Positions 1 through 8,451 of a stretch of 64,000 nucleotides of DNA are shown here, in pieces; the first letter of the stretch is position 1, and each line of letters starts with the position of its first letter. Below the pieces are notes generated by a model. The model made no database searches and was not told where the DNA came from. It worked only from the letters and a program-made list of their open reading frames with translations. Made by a program: the position numbers and the translations under genes. Origin of the DNA: Burkholderiales bacterium (GTDB lineage: Bacteria; Pseudomonadota; Gammaproteobacteria; Burkholderiales; JAEUOS01); the NCBI GenBank assembly GCA_947473125.1, contig CANJDH010000006.1:1-64000 (forward strand). Reading direction: 5' to 3'.

Positions 1-29
1 AAAATATTGGAACATCAGCCACGCTCCGC

Positions 30-44
30 GGCGTAAAATACGCC
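30..44. repeat. 15-bp palindrome near the putative att site
   Basis: GGCGTA-AAA-TACGCC is a perfect 6-bp inverted repeat around three A residues. It lies about 120 bp from the truncated tRNA-Asp. It may be a binding site for an integrase or excisionase; function is not shown. Confidence 0.35.
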
Positions 45-64
45 TAGGAAATGAGCAAAAAAAC

Positions 65-127
65 CTTGGAAGATGATTTTTGCTTCAGAGGGAAGACGCA
101 AAAAAAAGTGGCTTCCGATCTTCCAAG
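65..127. repeat. Inverted repeat flanking the att region
   Basis: CTTGGAAGAT at 65-74 recurs in exact reverse complement at 118-127. The arms are 10 bp and separated by 43 bp, immediately left of the tRNA-Asp remnant. Such spaced arms fit recombinase arm-type sites; this is inferred from position only. Confidence 0.35.
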
Positions 128-163
128 AATAGATCGCAAGTGATTGAATTTAATAGATGTTGG

Positions 164-215
164 TACTGGCCTGTCACGCCGGGGGTCGCGGGTTCGAGTC
201 CCGTCCACTCCGCCA
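164..215 (+). tRNA. tRNA-Asp(GTC), 3' part only (probable att site)
   Basis: The sequence contains an anticodon stem-loop (166-182, anticodon GTC at 173-175), a variable region, a T-arm with GTTCGAGTC, the acceptor 3' strand CCACTCC at 205-211 and an encoded CCA at 213-215. These match tRNA-Asp. The 5' acceptor strand GGAGTGG and the D-arm should lie at about 139-163, but that stretch is AT-rich and cannot pair. The gene is therefore a 3' fragment of about 50 nt and cannot fold as a tRNA. tRNA 3' ends are common attB cores for tyrosine-recombinase elements, and the intact copy would then be at the other end of the element. Confidence 0.75.
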
Positions 216-225
216 ACATAAAAAG

Positions 226-262
226 ATGCTCGTTTCCATTTGGAAACGGGCATTTTTATTTT
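226..262 (+). terminator. Rho-independent terminator after tRNA-Asp
   Basis: A 12-bp stem (226-237 with 242-253, one G-U pair) closes a 4-nt loop and is followed by a T-rich tract. It lies 10 nt after the tRNA CCA end, as expected for the native terminator of the tRNA-Asp transcript. The terminator stayed with the 3' fragment. Confidence 0.75.
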
Positions 263-513
263 GTGCCGCCAGCGTTGGCGGCGTTTCGGCCGGTGGTTGT
301 GCGGGCGGCGCGACGGGCCAGGGTCCGGATGGGCCCATGGCGCGTTGCTGCAAGAGACTGGAGGTGTGCCTCTCCCATCGGCGTGCCCCGTACGCTGATA
401 CATGCAAATCTACGATGAAAGCTCAATGCGCCCGCGCCAGGCAAGGGGCACATCGGCGGCGCCGTGCCCGGGCCGGGTGTGCCGGTCGCGCGCGGCGATC
501 TGGCTCGTCCGAA
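263..513. other. Non-coding stretch, nothing recognised
   Basis: GC-rich DNA between the tRNA terminator and the stop codon of the next gene. Open frames on both strands cross it, but none has a ribosome-binding site or recognisable protein sequence. Confidence 0.5.
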
Positions 514-768
514 CTAGCTTGCCTTGGGTGCGCCCTTGGACTTGCGGCCGGGTGCGGCAGGCGGAATGTAACCCGCCAGGCGGCAGCGCATGCCTTCGAT
601 ACGTTTGCCGTCCTTGAACTGGATCGAATGGCACATGATGATTTCGCCCTTCGCTGACAATTCCACAAGGCGGGCCTTGACGTTGGCGAGCGAGATGCCT
701 GTTCCTGTTGCTATTTCAGAATCAAAACGCTCACCACTGGCCTTCAGGTACTGCATGATTTCTTGCAA
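514..768 (-). CDS. Small winged-helix-type DNA-binding protein
   Basis: This is an 84-residue protein if it starts at the TTG at 768, which sits 8 nt after a strong AAAGGAG Shine-Dalgarno. The open frame extends to a TTG at 792, but that start would place the Shine-Dalgarno inside the gene. The first ~60 residues (MQYLKASGERFDSEIATGTG then LANVKARLVELSAKGEI) have the helix-turn-helix plus wing pattern of small ArsR/MarR-like regulators. The tail is basic (GRKSKGAPKAS). It is a monocistronic gene facing away from ppiD. No ligand-binding domain or metal-binding cysteines are obvious, so the target and signal are unknown. Confidence 0.7.
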   Translation of the reverse strand: MQEIMQYLKASGERFDSEIATGTGISLANVKARLVELSAKGEIIMCHSIQFKDGKRIEGMRCRLAGYIPPAAPGRKSKGAPKAS

Positions 769-1242
769 CTCAAATACTCCTTTGCATTTCAATGCGCGAC
801 ACGCCTGCCAGGCCCATCGCCGGGTTCGGTGAGGAGCGGCTCTCGCATCCGCCTACTGGGCCTCACCGGATCGGCCCAAGGCACGTGATGCAGCCATTAA
901 AGCACGGGCAGGGCGGTGGCCCAACCGGGTAGCTTAACCGTTCTTGGGACATTGCGTATTTGGTGCGGGGTGCGCCGCCGCCGTCGGGAGGCGCCGTAGG
1001 AAGCGACACCGCACTGCATCGTGCAGCGGCCGCCAGGAACGGGGCGCATGTTAAAATTGCTACCTTGATTTGTCTGCATTTTCCGGCGCTTGCCGGGTTG
1101 GTGATTGCGTCGATTGCGCAAGACGGCTTGCGCGGCAGTCATTCTAAGCCAGCTACGGTTTGTCCGGTATTCCAGACAGACCCATGCCGTTTTTCCCGAC
1201 CATTTGTGGTCCGTTCCTCCTAGAGAAGCATTTCACCCAGCC
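769..1242. other. Intergenic region upstream of ppiD
   Basis: About 470 bp between the divergent small regulator gene and ppiD. It must hold the promoters of both. I see no clear -35/-10 pair, RNA gene or recognisable coding sequence. The ppiD reading frame stays open upstream to about 1105, but that translation shows no family similarity. Confidence 0.4.
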
Positions 1243-3120
1243 ATGTTCGAGTTCATCCGCACGCATCAGCGCTTGATGCAGTTCCTGCTACTGATCCTGA
1301 TCGTTCCGCCGTTCGCCTTTTTTGGCATTGACGGCTATCGACGCAGCGGCGATGACCCGACGGCCGTGGCCAAGGTGGCCGGGCAGCCGATTTCGCAACA
1401 GGAGTTCAGCACCGCGCAGCGCGAGCAGGTCGATCGCCTGCGCCAGCAACTGGGGCGCAACTTCGAGGCGAGCCTGCTCGATACGCCGGAGATGCGCCGC
1501 TCGACCCTGGACACGATCGTGAACCAGCGCGTGCTCATGACCCAGGCGGTCAAGCGCAACCTGATCGTGTCGGACGAGCGCCTGCGCGCCGTGATCATGG
1601 CAATTCCCTCGCTGCAGGAAAACGGCCAGTTCAGCAAGGACCGCTACGACGTGCTGCTGCGCTCACAGGGGCTCACCGCGCAAGGCTTCGAGAATCGCCT
1701 GCGCCAGGACATCGCGGTCCAGACCATTGCGACCGGTGTGTCCGAATCGGCATTCACGCCCAAGGCGGTGCTCGACCTGTTTGCCAGGGCGCAAATGGAA
1801 GAGCGCGAAGTGCAGGAAATCGTGATCAAGGCCGACGCTTTTGCGGCGCAAGTGAAACTGGCGCCGGACGCCGTCAAGCAATTCTATGACGCCAACCCGA
1901 AGCAATTCCAGGTGTCGGCGCAGGTGCGGGTCGAGTATGTGGTGTTGAGCCAGGAGGCCCTGGCGGCCGGCATCAGCGCGAACCCCGAGCAGGTCAAGGC
2001 GTATTACGACCAGAACCTCGCCAAGTTCCAGCAGGACGAGCAGCGCCAGGCCAGCCACATCCTGTTCAAGTCGGACCCGGACAAGGCGGCTGCCAAGGCC
2101 CGGGCCGAAGACGTGCTCAAGCAGGTCAAGGCGCCCGGCGGCGATTTTGCGGCGCTGGCGAAAAAGCATTCGCAAGACCCGGGGTCGGCAGCGCAAGGCG
2201 GCGACCTGGGCGCGTTCGGGCGCGGTTCCATGGTCAAGCCGTTCGAGGACGCCGCCTTCACCCTCAAGGAAGGCGAGGTGTCGGGCCTGGTCGAATCCGA
2301 ATTCGGTTTCCATATCATCAAGGTCACCGCCATCAAGGGCGCCAAGGTGAAGTCGTTCGAGGAAATGCGCGGCGACATTGAAAAGGAATGGAAGAAACTC
2401 GAGGCGCAGAAGAAATACGCCGAAAGCGCTGAGGCGTTCAGCAACACCGTGTACGAGCAGTCCGACAGCCTCAAGCCGGCCGCCGACAAATTCAAGCTCG
2501 AGGTCAAGACCGCGCCGTTCTTCGCGCGCGCCGCCGCGCCGCCCCAGCTCAACAATCCGAAATTGCTGGATCGCCTGTTTGGCGACGATGCGATCAAGAA
2601 CAAGCGCAACACCGAAGCGATCGAAGTCGCCCCGGCCACGCTGGTGGCCGCGCGCGTGGTCGAATTCAAGCCGCAGGCGATCCGCCCGCTGGCCGAGGTA
2701 CAAGCCGACATCAGCGCCTTGCTGACACGCAGGGAAGCGCAGGCGCTCGCCAGGAAAGAAGGCGAGGCCAAGCTCAAGGCCGCGCAAGCCAGTCTTGATT
2801 CCGTGTCATTCGGTGCCGCCAAGACGGTGACGCGCGACAAGACCGAGGGGTTGTCCAGCGAGGCGATCAAGGCCGTGATGGCAGTGCAGGTGAAGGCGCC
2901 GGTGGCGGTCGGCGTCGAATTGGCCGCCGGCGGATACGCCTTGTACCGCGTCAACAAGGCGAGCCAGCCGGCCAATCCGGACATCGCCAAGCGCGAAAAC
3001 GTGCGCGTTGCACTGACGCGCGCCCAGGCAGAGTCAGATTTTGCCGCCTACATCGAAAGCTTGCGTCAGCTCTCCCAGGTGGAACTGCACCTCGAGAACC
3101 TGGAGAAAAAGGCCAACTGA
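1243..3120 (+). CDS. ppiD: Peptidyl-prolyl isomerase / periplasmic folding chaperone PpiD
   Basis: PpiD is an inner-membrane-anchored chaperone that binds outer-membrane and periplasmic proteins as they leave the Sec translocon. The 625-residue product is close to the usual length (E. coli about 623). Residues ~12-31 form one membrane anchor ([20 protein letters not shown]), followed by a SurA-N-like domain (~40-170). A parvulin-type PPIase domain lies at ~268-366 ([34 protein letters not shown]), and the C-terminal chaperone region follows. The ATG at 1243 was chosen because it places the anchor at the true N-terminus; the open frame upstream looks non-coding. Its place just after tRNA-Asp is common in betaproteobacteria, where lon-hupB-tRNAs-ppiD is a usual order. 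Confidence 0.95.
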   Translation: MFEFIRTHQRLMQFLLLILIVPPFAFFGIDGYRRSGDDPTAVAKVAGQPISQQEFSTAQREQVDRLRQQLGRNFEASLLDTPEMRRSTLDTIVNQRVLMTQAVKRNLIVSDERLRAVIMAIPSLQENGQFSKDRYDVLLRSQGLTAQGFENRLRQDIAVQTIATGVSESAFTPKAVLDLFARAQMEEREVQEIVIKADAFAAQVKLAPDAVKQFYDANPKQFQVSAQVRVEYVVLSQEALAAGISANPEQVKAYYDQNLAKFQQDEQRQASHILFKSDPDKAAAKARAEDVLKQVKAPGGDFAALAKKHSQDPGSAAQGGDLGAFGRGSMVKPFEDAAFTLKEGEVSGLVESEFGFHIIKVTAIKGAKVKSFEEMRGDIEKEWKKLEAQKKYAESAEAFSNTVYEQSDSLKPAADKFKLEVKTAPFFARAAAPPQLNNPKLLDRLFGDDAIKNKRNTEAIEVAPATLVAARVVEFKPQAIRPLAEVQADISALLTRREAQALARKEGEAKLKAAQASLDSVSFGAAKTVTRDKTEGLSSEAIKAVMAVQVKAPVAVGVELAAGGYALYRVNKASQPANPDIAKRENVRVALTRAQAESDFAAYIESLRQLSQVELHLENLEKKAN

Positions 3121-3130
3121 TATCGCACTG

Positions 3131-3176
3131 CCGCCATAAAAAATGCCCGGTACAAACCGGGCATTTTTTATGGCGG
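3131..3176. terminator. Bidirectional terminator between ppiD and mnmH
   Basis: A perfect 21-bp inverted repeat (3131-3151 with 3156-3176) encloses the 4-nt loop ACAA. The core stem ATGCCCGGT/ACCGGGCAT is flanked by an A-tract on one side and a T-tract on the other, so it can terminate transcripts from both the convergent ppiD (+) and mnmH (-). Confidence 0.9.
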
Positions 3177-3222
3177 GCTCAATCGGAGCGGGCCCCACCC
3201 ACGATCCATGTTGCGTCGCTAA

Positions 3223-4287
3223 TCATCCGGGCGCAGCGCCCAGTTCGATGGCGCGTTGTGCGGCGTGGTGCATGCCGGCCGTGTCGATCGCGCCGATCGG
3301 CAGTGGCGCTGCATTGCCGAAGCCGGTGTAATTGCGCCCCATGCCGCGCAGGTAGGCCGGGTCGTAGTGATCCTGCAGCAGGCTGTGCACCAGGGTGTCC
3401 CAGTTTCCTGATGCGGCGAGATCTTTCCAGCCGCTGATGCGCTCGCGGCCGTGCAGCGTGGTCAGGCAATCGAGTTGCGTGCCCAGCAGATCCGGCTGCG
3501 CCAGGAAGTGCGCGTATTCGTCCTTGAGCAGTTCGATGCGCAGCGCCATCTCCATCTCGACGCGCAGGCACGGGCTGGCGCGCATTGCGTCCATCAGCAG
3601 GTCGGGCACGCGCACATCGCCGACCTTTTTGCTTTCGGCTTCGACAAATACCGGTCGCGCCGCATCGAACGATTGCAGCGCAGCGAGCACCAGCGTTTCG
3701 AACATCTTCTGCGAGGGCTGCGCTGCGCCGGGCAGGTTGCCGAGCACCGAGCCGCGGTGCTGCGCCAGCTCTTCAAGGTCGAGCACCTGCGCTCCTTCGG
3801 CAGACAGTGCGCGCAGCAGGCGGCTCTTGCCGCTGCCGGTGACGCCGCACACGACGCGAAACTGCAGGCCGGCCGGCAGCGCGTCGAGTCGCTCGATCAC
3901 CGAACGCCGGTAGGCCTTGTAGCCGCCTTCGAGTTGCGCCGCGCGCCAGCCGATGCGATTGAAAATCTCGGTCATCGCCCCGGAACGCTGGCCGCCGCGC
4001 CAGCAGTAGATCAGGGGGCGCCAGTTTTTCGGGCGTTCGGCAAATTTTTGCTCGAGGTGCTGGGCGATGTTGCGCGCCACCAGGGCCGCGCCGGCTTTCT
4101 TGGCGTCGAAGGCTGAATACTGCTTGTGCAGCGTGCCGATGCGCGCACGTTCGTCGTTGCTCAATACCGGCGCCGAGAGCGCGCCCGGAATATGGTCTTC
4201 GGCATATTCGGCCGGCGAGCGTACGTCGATGATCTCGTCGAATTCGCCGATCTGCGCGACCGGAACCTTGCTGTCGATGGCCGCCAC
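3223..4287 (-). CDS. mnmH: tRNA 2-selenouridine synthase MnmH (SelU/YbbB)
   Basis: MnmH converts 2-thiouridine to 2-selenouridine at the wobble position of certain tRNAs, via a geranylated intermediate, using selenophosphate from SelD. The 354-residue protein has an N-terminal rhodanese domain (~8-125) with the active cysteine C95 in YCWRGGQRS. A P-loop domain follows with Walker A GVTGSGKS at 148-155. Both key motifs are intact, and length and domain order match the family. No selD lies in the window, so the selenium donor must be encoded elsewhere. The gene starts 8 nt after a small upstream gene on the same strand, suggesting co-transcription. Confidence 0.93.
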   Translation of the reverse strand: MAAIDSKVPVAQIGEFDEIIDVRSPAEYAEDHIPGALSAPVLSNDERARIGTLHKQYSAFDAKKAGAALVARNIAQHLEQKFAERPKNWRPLIYCWRGGQRSGAMTEIFNRIGWRAAQLEGGYKAYRRSVIERLDALPAGLQFRVVCGVTGSGKSRLLRALSAEGAQVLDLEELAQHRGSVLGNLPGAAQPSQKMFETLVLAALQSFDAARPVFVEAESKKVGDVRVPDLLMDAMRASPCLRVEMEMALRIELLKDEYAHFLAQPDLLGTQLDCLTTLHGRERISGWKDLAASGNWDTLVHSLLQDHYDPAYLRGMGRNYTGFGNAAPLPIGAIDTAGMHHAAQRAIELGAAPG

Positions 4288-4295
4288 GGGCGTCT

Positions 4296-4487
4296 TTAGG
4301 CGTCGCCGCGCTGGCGGCGCCTGATCACAACTTCCCTGCCGTCGAGCATCCGGACAACCTGGCCGTCAGCATTGATGCGCGGTTCGACCAGAGTCTCCGC
4401 GATCGCGTAGAGCGGCGGCCGCTTGTGCGCGGAATCGGCGGCAGCGGCGGCATCGTGCTCTGGCGGTAATTGCTTGCTGGTGGTCAT
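4296..4487 (-). CDS. Small conserved-looking protein upstream of mnmH
   Basis: A 63-residue protein that I do not assign to a family. The ATG at 4487 is preferred over an ATG at 4529 because the extra 14 residues look unconserved. The C-terminal half (YAIAETLVEPRINADGQVVR then LDGREVVIRRRQRG) predicts a small beta-sheet unit with a basic tail. The N-terminal half is alanine-rich and probably disordered. It ends 8 nt before the mnmH start, so it is likely in the same transcript. It could contribute to tRNA modification, but only position supports that. Confidence 0.5.
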   Translation of the reverse strand: MTTSKQLPPEHDAAAAADSAHKRPPLYAIAETLVEPRINADGQVVRMLDGREVVIRRRQRGDA

Positions 4488-4568
4488 GGCACGGGTTGGA
4501 ACGGCAGAAAGCCAGTTTACCTTGCCCATGCCACGTTGCCTTGCCTGCCGGCGCGCAACAGGTGTGGC

Positions 4569-5219
4569 TCAGCCTGCCTTGAGCAGCGGCGCCAGCGCTT
4601 TCCAGGCGTTGTCGAGCAGGCGCGGCTGGGCCTCGAGCGTCGGGTGGATGCCGTCGGCCTGGAACAGGTCGCGGCTATCGGCCACGCCTTCCAGGAAAAA
4701 CGGCACCAGGGCGGTCTTGTGGCGTTTTGCCAGGTCGGCGTACAGGGTGCGGAAGCCTTCGGTATAGGTGCGTCCGTAATTGGGTGGCAGCTGCATGCCG
4801 GCCAGCACCACGCGGGCGTGAGCCCGGCTCGAGGCCTCGATCATGCGTGTCAGGTTGGCGCGCGTCGCATCGAGCGCCAGGCCGCGCAGGCCGTCGTTGC
4901 CGCCCAGCTCGAGGAACACCACCGCCGGTCTGTGTTGCTTGAGCGCCGCCTCGATGCGCGCCGCGCCGCCGCTGGTGGTTTCGCCGCTGATGCTCGCATT
5001 GACGACGCTATAATTGAAGCGCTTCTCCTTGAGGCGCCGCTCGAGCAGCGCAGCCCAGCCGGCACCGCGCGGCAGGCCGTACTCGGCAGAGAGGCTGTCA
5101 CCGAACACCAGGATCACCGGGGCGCCGCCAGGCGGCGCCGCCCACAACCCAGACACCGGCAGCAGCGCCGCGACCAGCAGCGCTGCACGAGCCGCCATTG
5201 ACCTGATTACCGACCTCAT
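4569..5219 (-). CDS. tesA: Periplasmic GDSL arylesterase / lysophospholipase TesA
   Basis: TesA is a multifunctional SGNH-fold periplasmic esterase acting on acyl thioesters, lysophospholipids and aryl esters. The 216-residue protein has a signal peptide (hydrophobic ~9-27) and then the four SGNH blocks: GDSLSAEYGL with nucleophile S42, the SGET glycine block at ~78-81, GGND with N107, and DGIHP with D188 and H191. All catalytic residues are present. The ATG at 5219 places the signal peptide at the N-terminus and lies only 16 nt from the divergent ybbA start. tesA divergent from ybbA is also the E. coli arrangement. Confidence 0.92.
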   Translation of the reverse strand: MRSVIRSMAARAALLVAALLPVSGLWAAPPGGAPVILVFGDSLSAEYGLPRGAGWAALLERRLKEKRFNYSVVNASISGETTSGGAARIEAALKQHRPAVVFLELGGNDGLRGLALDATRANLTRMIEASSRAHARVVLAGMQLPPNYGRTYTEGFRTLYADLAKRHKTALVPFFLEGVADSRDLFQADGIHPTLEAQPRLLDNAWKALAPLLKAG

Positions 5220-5235
5220 TGCCGTCGACACTCGC

Positions 5236-5991
5236 GTGAACCCAGACCCCATCGCCGCACCCATCATTGAAGTTGACGCCCTGACCAAGTCGGTCCCCGT
5301 GGCCACCATCTCTGGTACGGCATCGCTCAGCATTTTGCACGACTTGGGTTTTCGCATCATGCCCGGTGAGACGGTTGCGGTGGTGGGAAGTTCCGGTTCC
5401 GGCAAGTCCACCTTACTCTCCTTGCTGGCCGGGCTCGACACGCCGAGCACGGGCAGCGTGCGCCTTGCCGGCGAGAGCCTCTACGCGCTCGACGAAGACG
5501 GTCGTGCTGCGCTGCGCGGGCGCCTTGTCGGTTTTGTGTTCCAGTCGTTCCAGCTGATGCCGCACCTCAACGCGCTCGAAAACGTGATGCTGCCGCTGGA
5601 GCTGGCGGGACGCGCCGATGCCGAAAGCGTGGCGCGCGCCACGCTCAAACGGGTCGGCCTGGCCGAGCGCGAACGCCACTACCCGAAGCACCTGTCGGGC
5701 GGCGAGCAGCAGCGCGTGGCGGTGGCGCGCGCGTTTGCGCCGCAACCGAAAATATTGTTTGCCGACGAACCCACCGGTAACCTCGACACCGTGACCGGCG
5801 CGACCATCATCGAGCTGCTGTTTGAACTCAATCGCGAGTTCGGCACCACGCTGGTCCTGGTGACGCACGACCCCGAGATCGCGGCGCGCTGCACGCGCAC
5901 GATCCGGATCGCATCGGGGCGCATCGAATCCGATTCGGGCAACCCGGCGAGCCAGAGTTCCGCCGCTAAGCCGCCGGCGCCCGCGGCTTAG
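5236..5991 (+). CDS. ybbA: ABC transporter ATP-binding protein YbbA
   Basis: A LolD/MacB-type ATPase of 251 residues if it starts at the GTG at 5236. It has Walker [10 protein letters not shown] at 51-59, Q-loop in FVFQSF (~100-105), signature LSGGEQQR at 153-160, Walker B LFADEP (~174-179) and the switch histidine H211. It is complete and probably active. In E. coli this ATPase pairs with the large permease YbbP, but here the next gene is a convergent HAD hydrolase and no permease is nearby. It may act with a permease encoded elsewhere. It is divergent from tesA, so the two probably share a promoter region, and its stop overlaps the stop of the convergent gene. Confidence 0.88.
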   Translation: MNPDPIAAPIIEVDALTKSVPVATISGTASLSILHDLGFRIMPGETVAVVGSSGSGKSTLLSLLAGLDTPSTGSVRLAGESLYALDEDGRAALRGRLVGFVFQSFQLMPHLNALENVMLPLELAGRADAESVARATLKRVGLAERERHYPKHLSGGEQQRVAVARAFAPQPKILFADEPTGNLDTVTGATIIELLFELNREFGTTLVLVTHDPEIAARCTRTIRIASGRIESDSGNPASQSSAAKPPAPAA

Positions 5992-6698
5992 CGGGCGGCC
6001 AGCATCCAGTCCGCGAAGCTGCCCAGATCGGCAAAGGTGCCGTCCGGAAAATGGCTCTGGCCAAGGGTTTCGGGCCAGTTGCCGCCGGGGCGATTGATCC
6101 ACGCGGCTCTCAGGCCGGCCTGCCGCGGGCCGACGATGTCGTTCTCCGGGTCGTCGCCGACGTACAGCATCTGTTGCGGCGCCAGGCGCATCTGCCTGAT
6201 GCTGGCGGCGTAGATGCGCGGGTCGGGCTTGGAGACGCCGACCTCGTGCGCCGACACCACCGATTCGAAATGGTGGCCAATGCCGACCGCATGCACGTCG
6301 GCAAAACCGTTCGAGATCACGCCGAGCCGGAAGTGTCGTGCGAGGCGCTCCAGCGCCGGCAGCGAGTCGGCGTAGAACTCGACTTTCTGGCGTGCGGCGC
6401 GAAACACCTCGAAGGCCTGTTCGGCCTGCGTGGCGCTGCCGCCGCACTCTTCGAACGCTGCGAAGATGGTGCCGCGGCGCAGCGCCATTACATCGTTGCG
6501 CAACGCCGGATTGGCGGCAATCAGGCTGGCGCGCAGCAGTTTGAGGGTGTTCACGTCCCAATGCCTTGCCACGTCCGGTACGTTGCCGGCAATCCATTCG
6601 ACCATCGCCTTCTCGGCGCGGTGGATCGTCGGCGCGATCGGCCACAGCGTGTCGTCGAGGTCGAACACCAGCGCTTCGATATGCTTCCTTGCCGGCAT
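5988..6698 (-). CDS. HAD-superfamily hydrolase (YjjG-like phosphatase)
   Basis: A 236-residue soluble phosphatase with the HAD motifs in order: motif I FDLDDTLW (nucleophile D13, acid D15), motif II in LGVISNG, motif III lysine in VSKPDPRIY and motif IV GDDPENDIVG. The small cap and overall length fit YjjG/FMN- or nucleotide-phosphatase-like HADs; the substrate cannot be read from sequence. The ATG at 6698 gives the usual short leader before motif I. It lies 10 nt after the AtuA-like small gene on the same strand, so it is probably the third gene of that transcript. Confidence 0.85.
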   Translation of the reverse strand: MPARKHIEALVFDLDDTLWPIAPTIHRAEKAMVEWIAGNVPDVARHWDVNTLKLLRASLIAANPALRNDVMALRRGTIFAAFEECGGSATQAEQAFEVFRAARQKVEFYADSLPALERLARHFRLGVISNGFADVHAVGIGHHFESVVSAHEVGVSKPDPRIYAASIRQMRLAPQQMLYVGDDPENDIVGPRQAGLRAAWINRPGGNWPETLGQSHFPDGTFADLGSFADWMLAAR

Positions 6699-6708
6699 GG
6701 GTGTTCTT

Positions 6709-7020
6709 CTAGGCGTCGATGTCCATGTTGAGCAACGCAAAGCTCAGCGACTTGCCATGCGGGTCGAGCGCCAGCGAAGTGGTCACGCCGGAGAGCAGGG
6801 CGTGCTCGCAGACAAAATGCAGGCCGCCGACGTTGGGCAGCTCGTAGCGCGTGATGTTGCCGGCGACGATGCCGGCCATGTGCGCCTTGACGCCCTCGGC
6901 CGTGACTTCACGGCGCAGCAGCGGCAGGTCTTCGAGGCGATAGGCGAACAGGCACAGGGTGAGGGTGTCACCTTTGTCACCTGCTCTTGCGTGGGCCAAC
7001 TCATGCAGTTTGCGAGGCAT
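6709..7020 (-). CDS. AtuA-like ferredoxin-fold small protein
   Basis: This 103-residue protein (LHELAHARAGDKGDTLTLCL, ALLSGVTTSLALDPHGKSLS) matches the small C-terminal-type domain found with AtuA/DUF1446 proteins. In some genomes it is fused to AtuA; here it is separate and overlaps the end of the AtuA gene by 20 nt, in a different frame. The overlap suggests translational coupling and a fixed complex. The start ATG at 7020 fits the domain boundary. The enzymatic role of the pair is not established. Confidence 0.82.
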   Translation of the reverse strand: MPRKLHELAHARAGDKGDTLTLCLFAYRLEDLPLLRREVTAEGVKAHMAGIVAGNITRYELPNVGGLHFVCEHALLSGVTTSLALDPHGKSLSFALLNMDIDA

Positions 7021-8356
7021 TGCTGGTATCCAGTACGGTGATGGTCGACTGCACCTGTTCGCGATCGAGCAGCACCGAGACGATGCCGATTTTTTCGGCG
7101 ACGCTGCGCCGGAACCCGCCGCCGCCGGCCGGGCCGTTGGTGGCGAGTGCTTCGACCTCGCGGCCGATGCGCTCGGCGAGGCGCCGCGTGTCGGTGGCGC
7201 CGGCAACGCGCAGCCGTACCTCGTAAGGTTCGTGCGGATGGCCGAAATCGGTGCGGTGCGCGGCATCCATGCCGATCAGGTCGATGCGCAGGTTCGGGAT
7301 GTCATCGCCGATGCGCTCCTGCATGATCTCGCCGGCGAGCCGCGCGCGCGCCACTGCGTTGGGGCCGGCATACGACATCTCACCTTCGCCGACCCAGCCG
7401 GCGCGGTAGCCGACGCTGGTCTTGAGGGTCGCGGTGCGCGCGCGGCCACCGGCCCGGGTGATGCGTACGCGGTCACCGCCCAGTTCCTCTACGGCTACTT
7501 GCGTGAAATCGGCGACCACGTCGGGCGTGGTGTAGGCGGTCGGGTCGAGCACTTCGTAAAACAATTGTTCCTTGACGGTACGCGCGTCGATCAGCCCGCC
7601 GGTGCCGGCCACCTTGCCGAGCAGCGCTTCGCCCTCGGCATTGACGTCGGCAAACGGAAAGCCGAGGTGCGCGATGCCCGGCACCTCTTTTACGCCGGGG
7701 TCGGCGAAGTAGCCGCCGGTGACCTGGCCGGCGCATTCGAGCAAGTGACCCACCACGGTGCCGCGCCCAAGGCGTGCCCAGTCGTCGAGGGCCCAGCCGA
7801 ATTCATAGAGCAGCGGCGCGAGGAACAGTGACGGGTCGGCGACGCGCCCGGTGATGATCACGTTGGCGCGGGTTTCGAGTGCCGGCAGGAGCTGCTCGAC
7901 GCCCAGGTAGACATTGGCGCTGACCAGCTCGCCGTAGGCTTCGAGCCGTTTGCCCGACTCCATCACCGGCATGTCGGGTTTCATCAGGGTGAGCACGTCG
8001 TCGCCCTCGAGCACCGCTACCTTGAGGTGCAACCCGAGCTTGCGCGCCAGGCGCAGCACGGCGTGCCCGGCGGCAAACGGGTTGGCCGCGCCCATGTTGG
8101 TGATCAGGCGCGTGCCGTTCTTGATGATCAGCGGCAGCAATGGTTCGAGGCGTTCTTCGAGCAGCTCGTCGTAACCGGCGCCCGGATCCTGCAGGCGCCG
8201 CAGGTTGGCCAGCGCGATGGTGCGCTCGGCCAGGCACTCAAGCGCCAGGTAATCAAGGTTGCCCTGGGCCGCGAGGATCACCGCCGGTTCGATGCGGTCG
8301 CCTTGGAAACCGCTGCCCGAGCCGATGCGGATGGTTTTTTGCCCGGTTTCTCTCAT
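7001..8356 (-). CDS. Acyclic terpene utilization AtuA family protein (DUF1446)
   Basis: A 451-residue protein of the AtuA/DUF1446 family. Recognisable blocks are RIGSGSGFQGDRIEPAVIL at the N-terminus, TNMGAANPFAAG in the middle, and ECAGQVTGGYFADPGVKEVP. Family members occur in the citronellol/geraniol degradation cluster of Pseudomonas and in many betaproteobacterial acyl-CoA clusters, but the reaction has not been firmly assigned. No other atu genes (atuC/F carboxylase, atuD dehydrogenase) are next to it, so a terpene role here is doubtful. It is the first gene of a three-gene minus-strand unit with the AtuA-like small protein and the HAD hydrolase. Confidence 0.85.
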   Translation of the reverse strand: MRETGQKTIRIGSGSGFQGDRIEPAVILAAQGNLDYLALECLAERTIALANLRRLQDPGAGYDELLEERLEPLLPLIIKNGTRLITNMGAANPFAAGHAVLRLARKLGLHLKVAVLEGDDVLTLMKPDMPVMESGKRLEAYGELVSANVYLGVEQLLPALETRANVIITGRVADPSLFLAPLLYEFGWALDDWARLGRGTVVGHLLECAGQVTGGYFADPGVKEVPGIAHLGFPFADVNAEGEALLGKVAGTGGLIDARTVKEQLFYEVLDPTAYTTPDVVADFTQVAVEELGGDRVRITRAGGRARTATLKTSVGYRAGWVGEGEMSYAGPNAVARARLAGEIMQERIGDDIPNLRIDLIGMDAAHRTDFGHPHEPYEVRLRVAGATDTRRLAERIGREVEALATNGPAGGGGFRRSVAEKIGIVSVLLDREQVQSTITVLDTSNASQTA

Positions 8357-8451
8357 GGTTGGCTCATTTTGCGCATGGCAAGATTATGCGGTACATTGAG
8401 CCGACCGACACCGCAGTACCGACGCGGCGTCCAAAACAAGACGGAGGTGAC

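Larger units (their letters stand above)
1..163. mobile_element. Edge of a putative integrated element
   Basis: This AT-rich stretch contrasts with the GC-rich DNA to its right and ends where the 3' half of a tRNA-Asp gene begins. It contains no convincing gene. It has two inverted repeats, described separately, of the kind often seen as protein-binding arms near phage-type attachment sites. Reading it as the end of an element inserted in tRNA-Asp is inference: no integrase is visible, because the body would lie outside the window to the left. Confidence 0.45.

Noticed and set aside
139..215. An intact tRNA-Asp gene
   Set aside because: The 5' acceptor strand and D-arm are absent; 139-163 cannot pair with the acceptor 3' strand.
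1663..2787. A long minus-strand frame inside ppiD
   Set aside because: PpiD on the plus strand is complete and explains the sequence.
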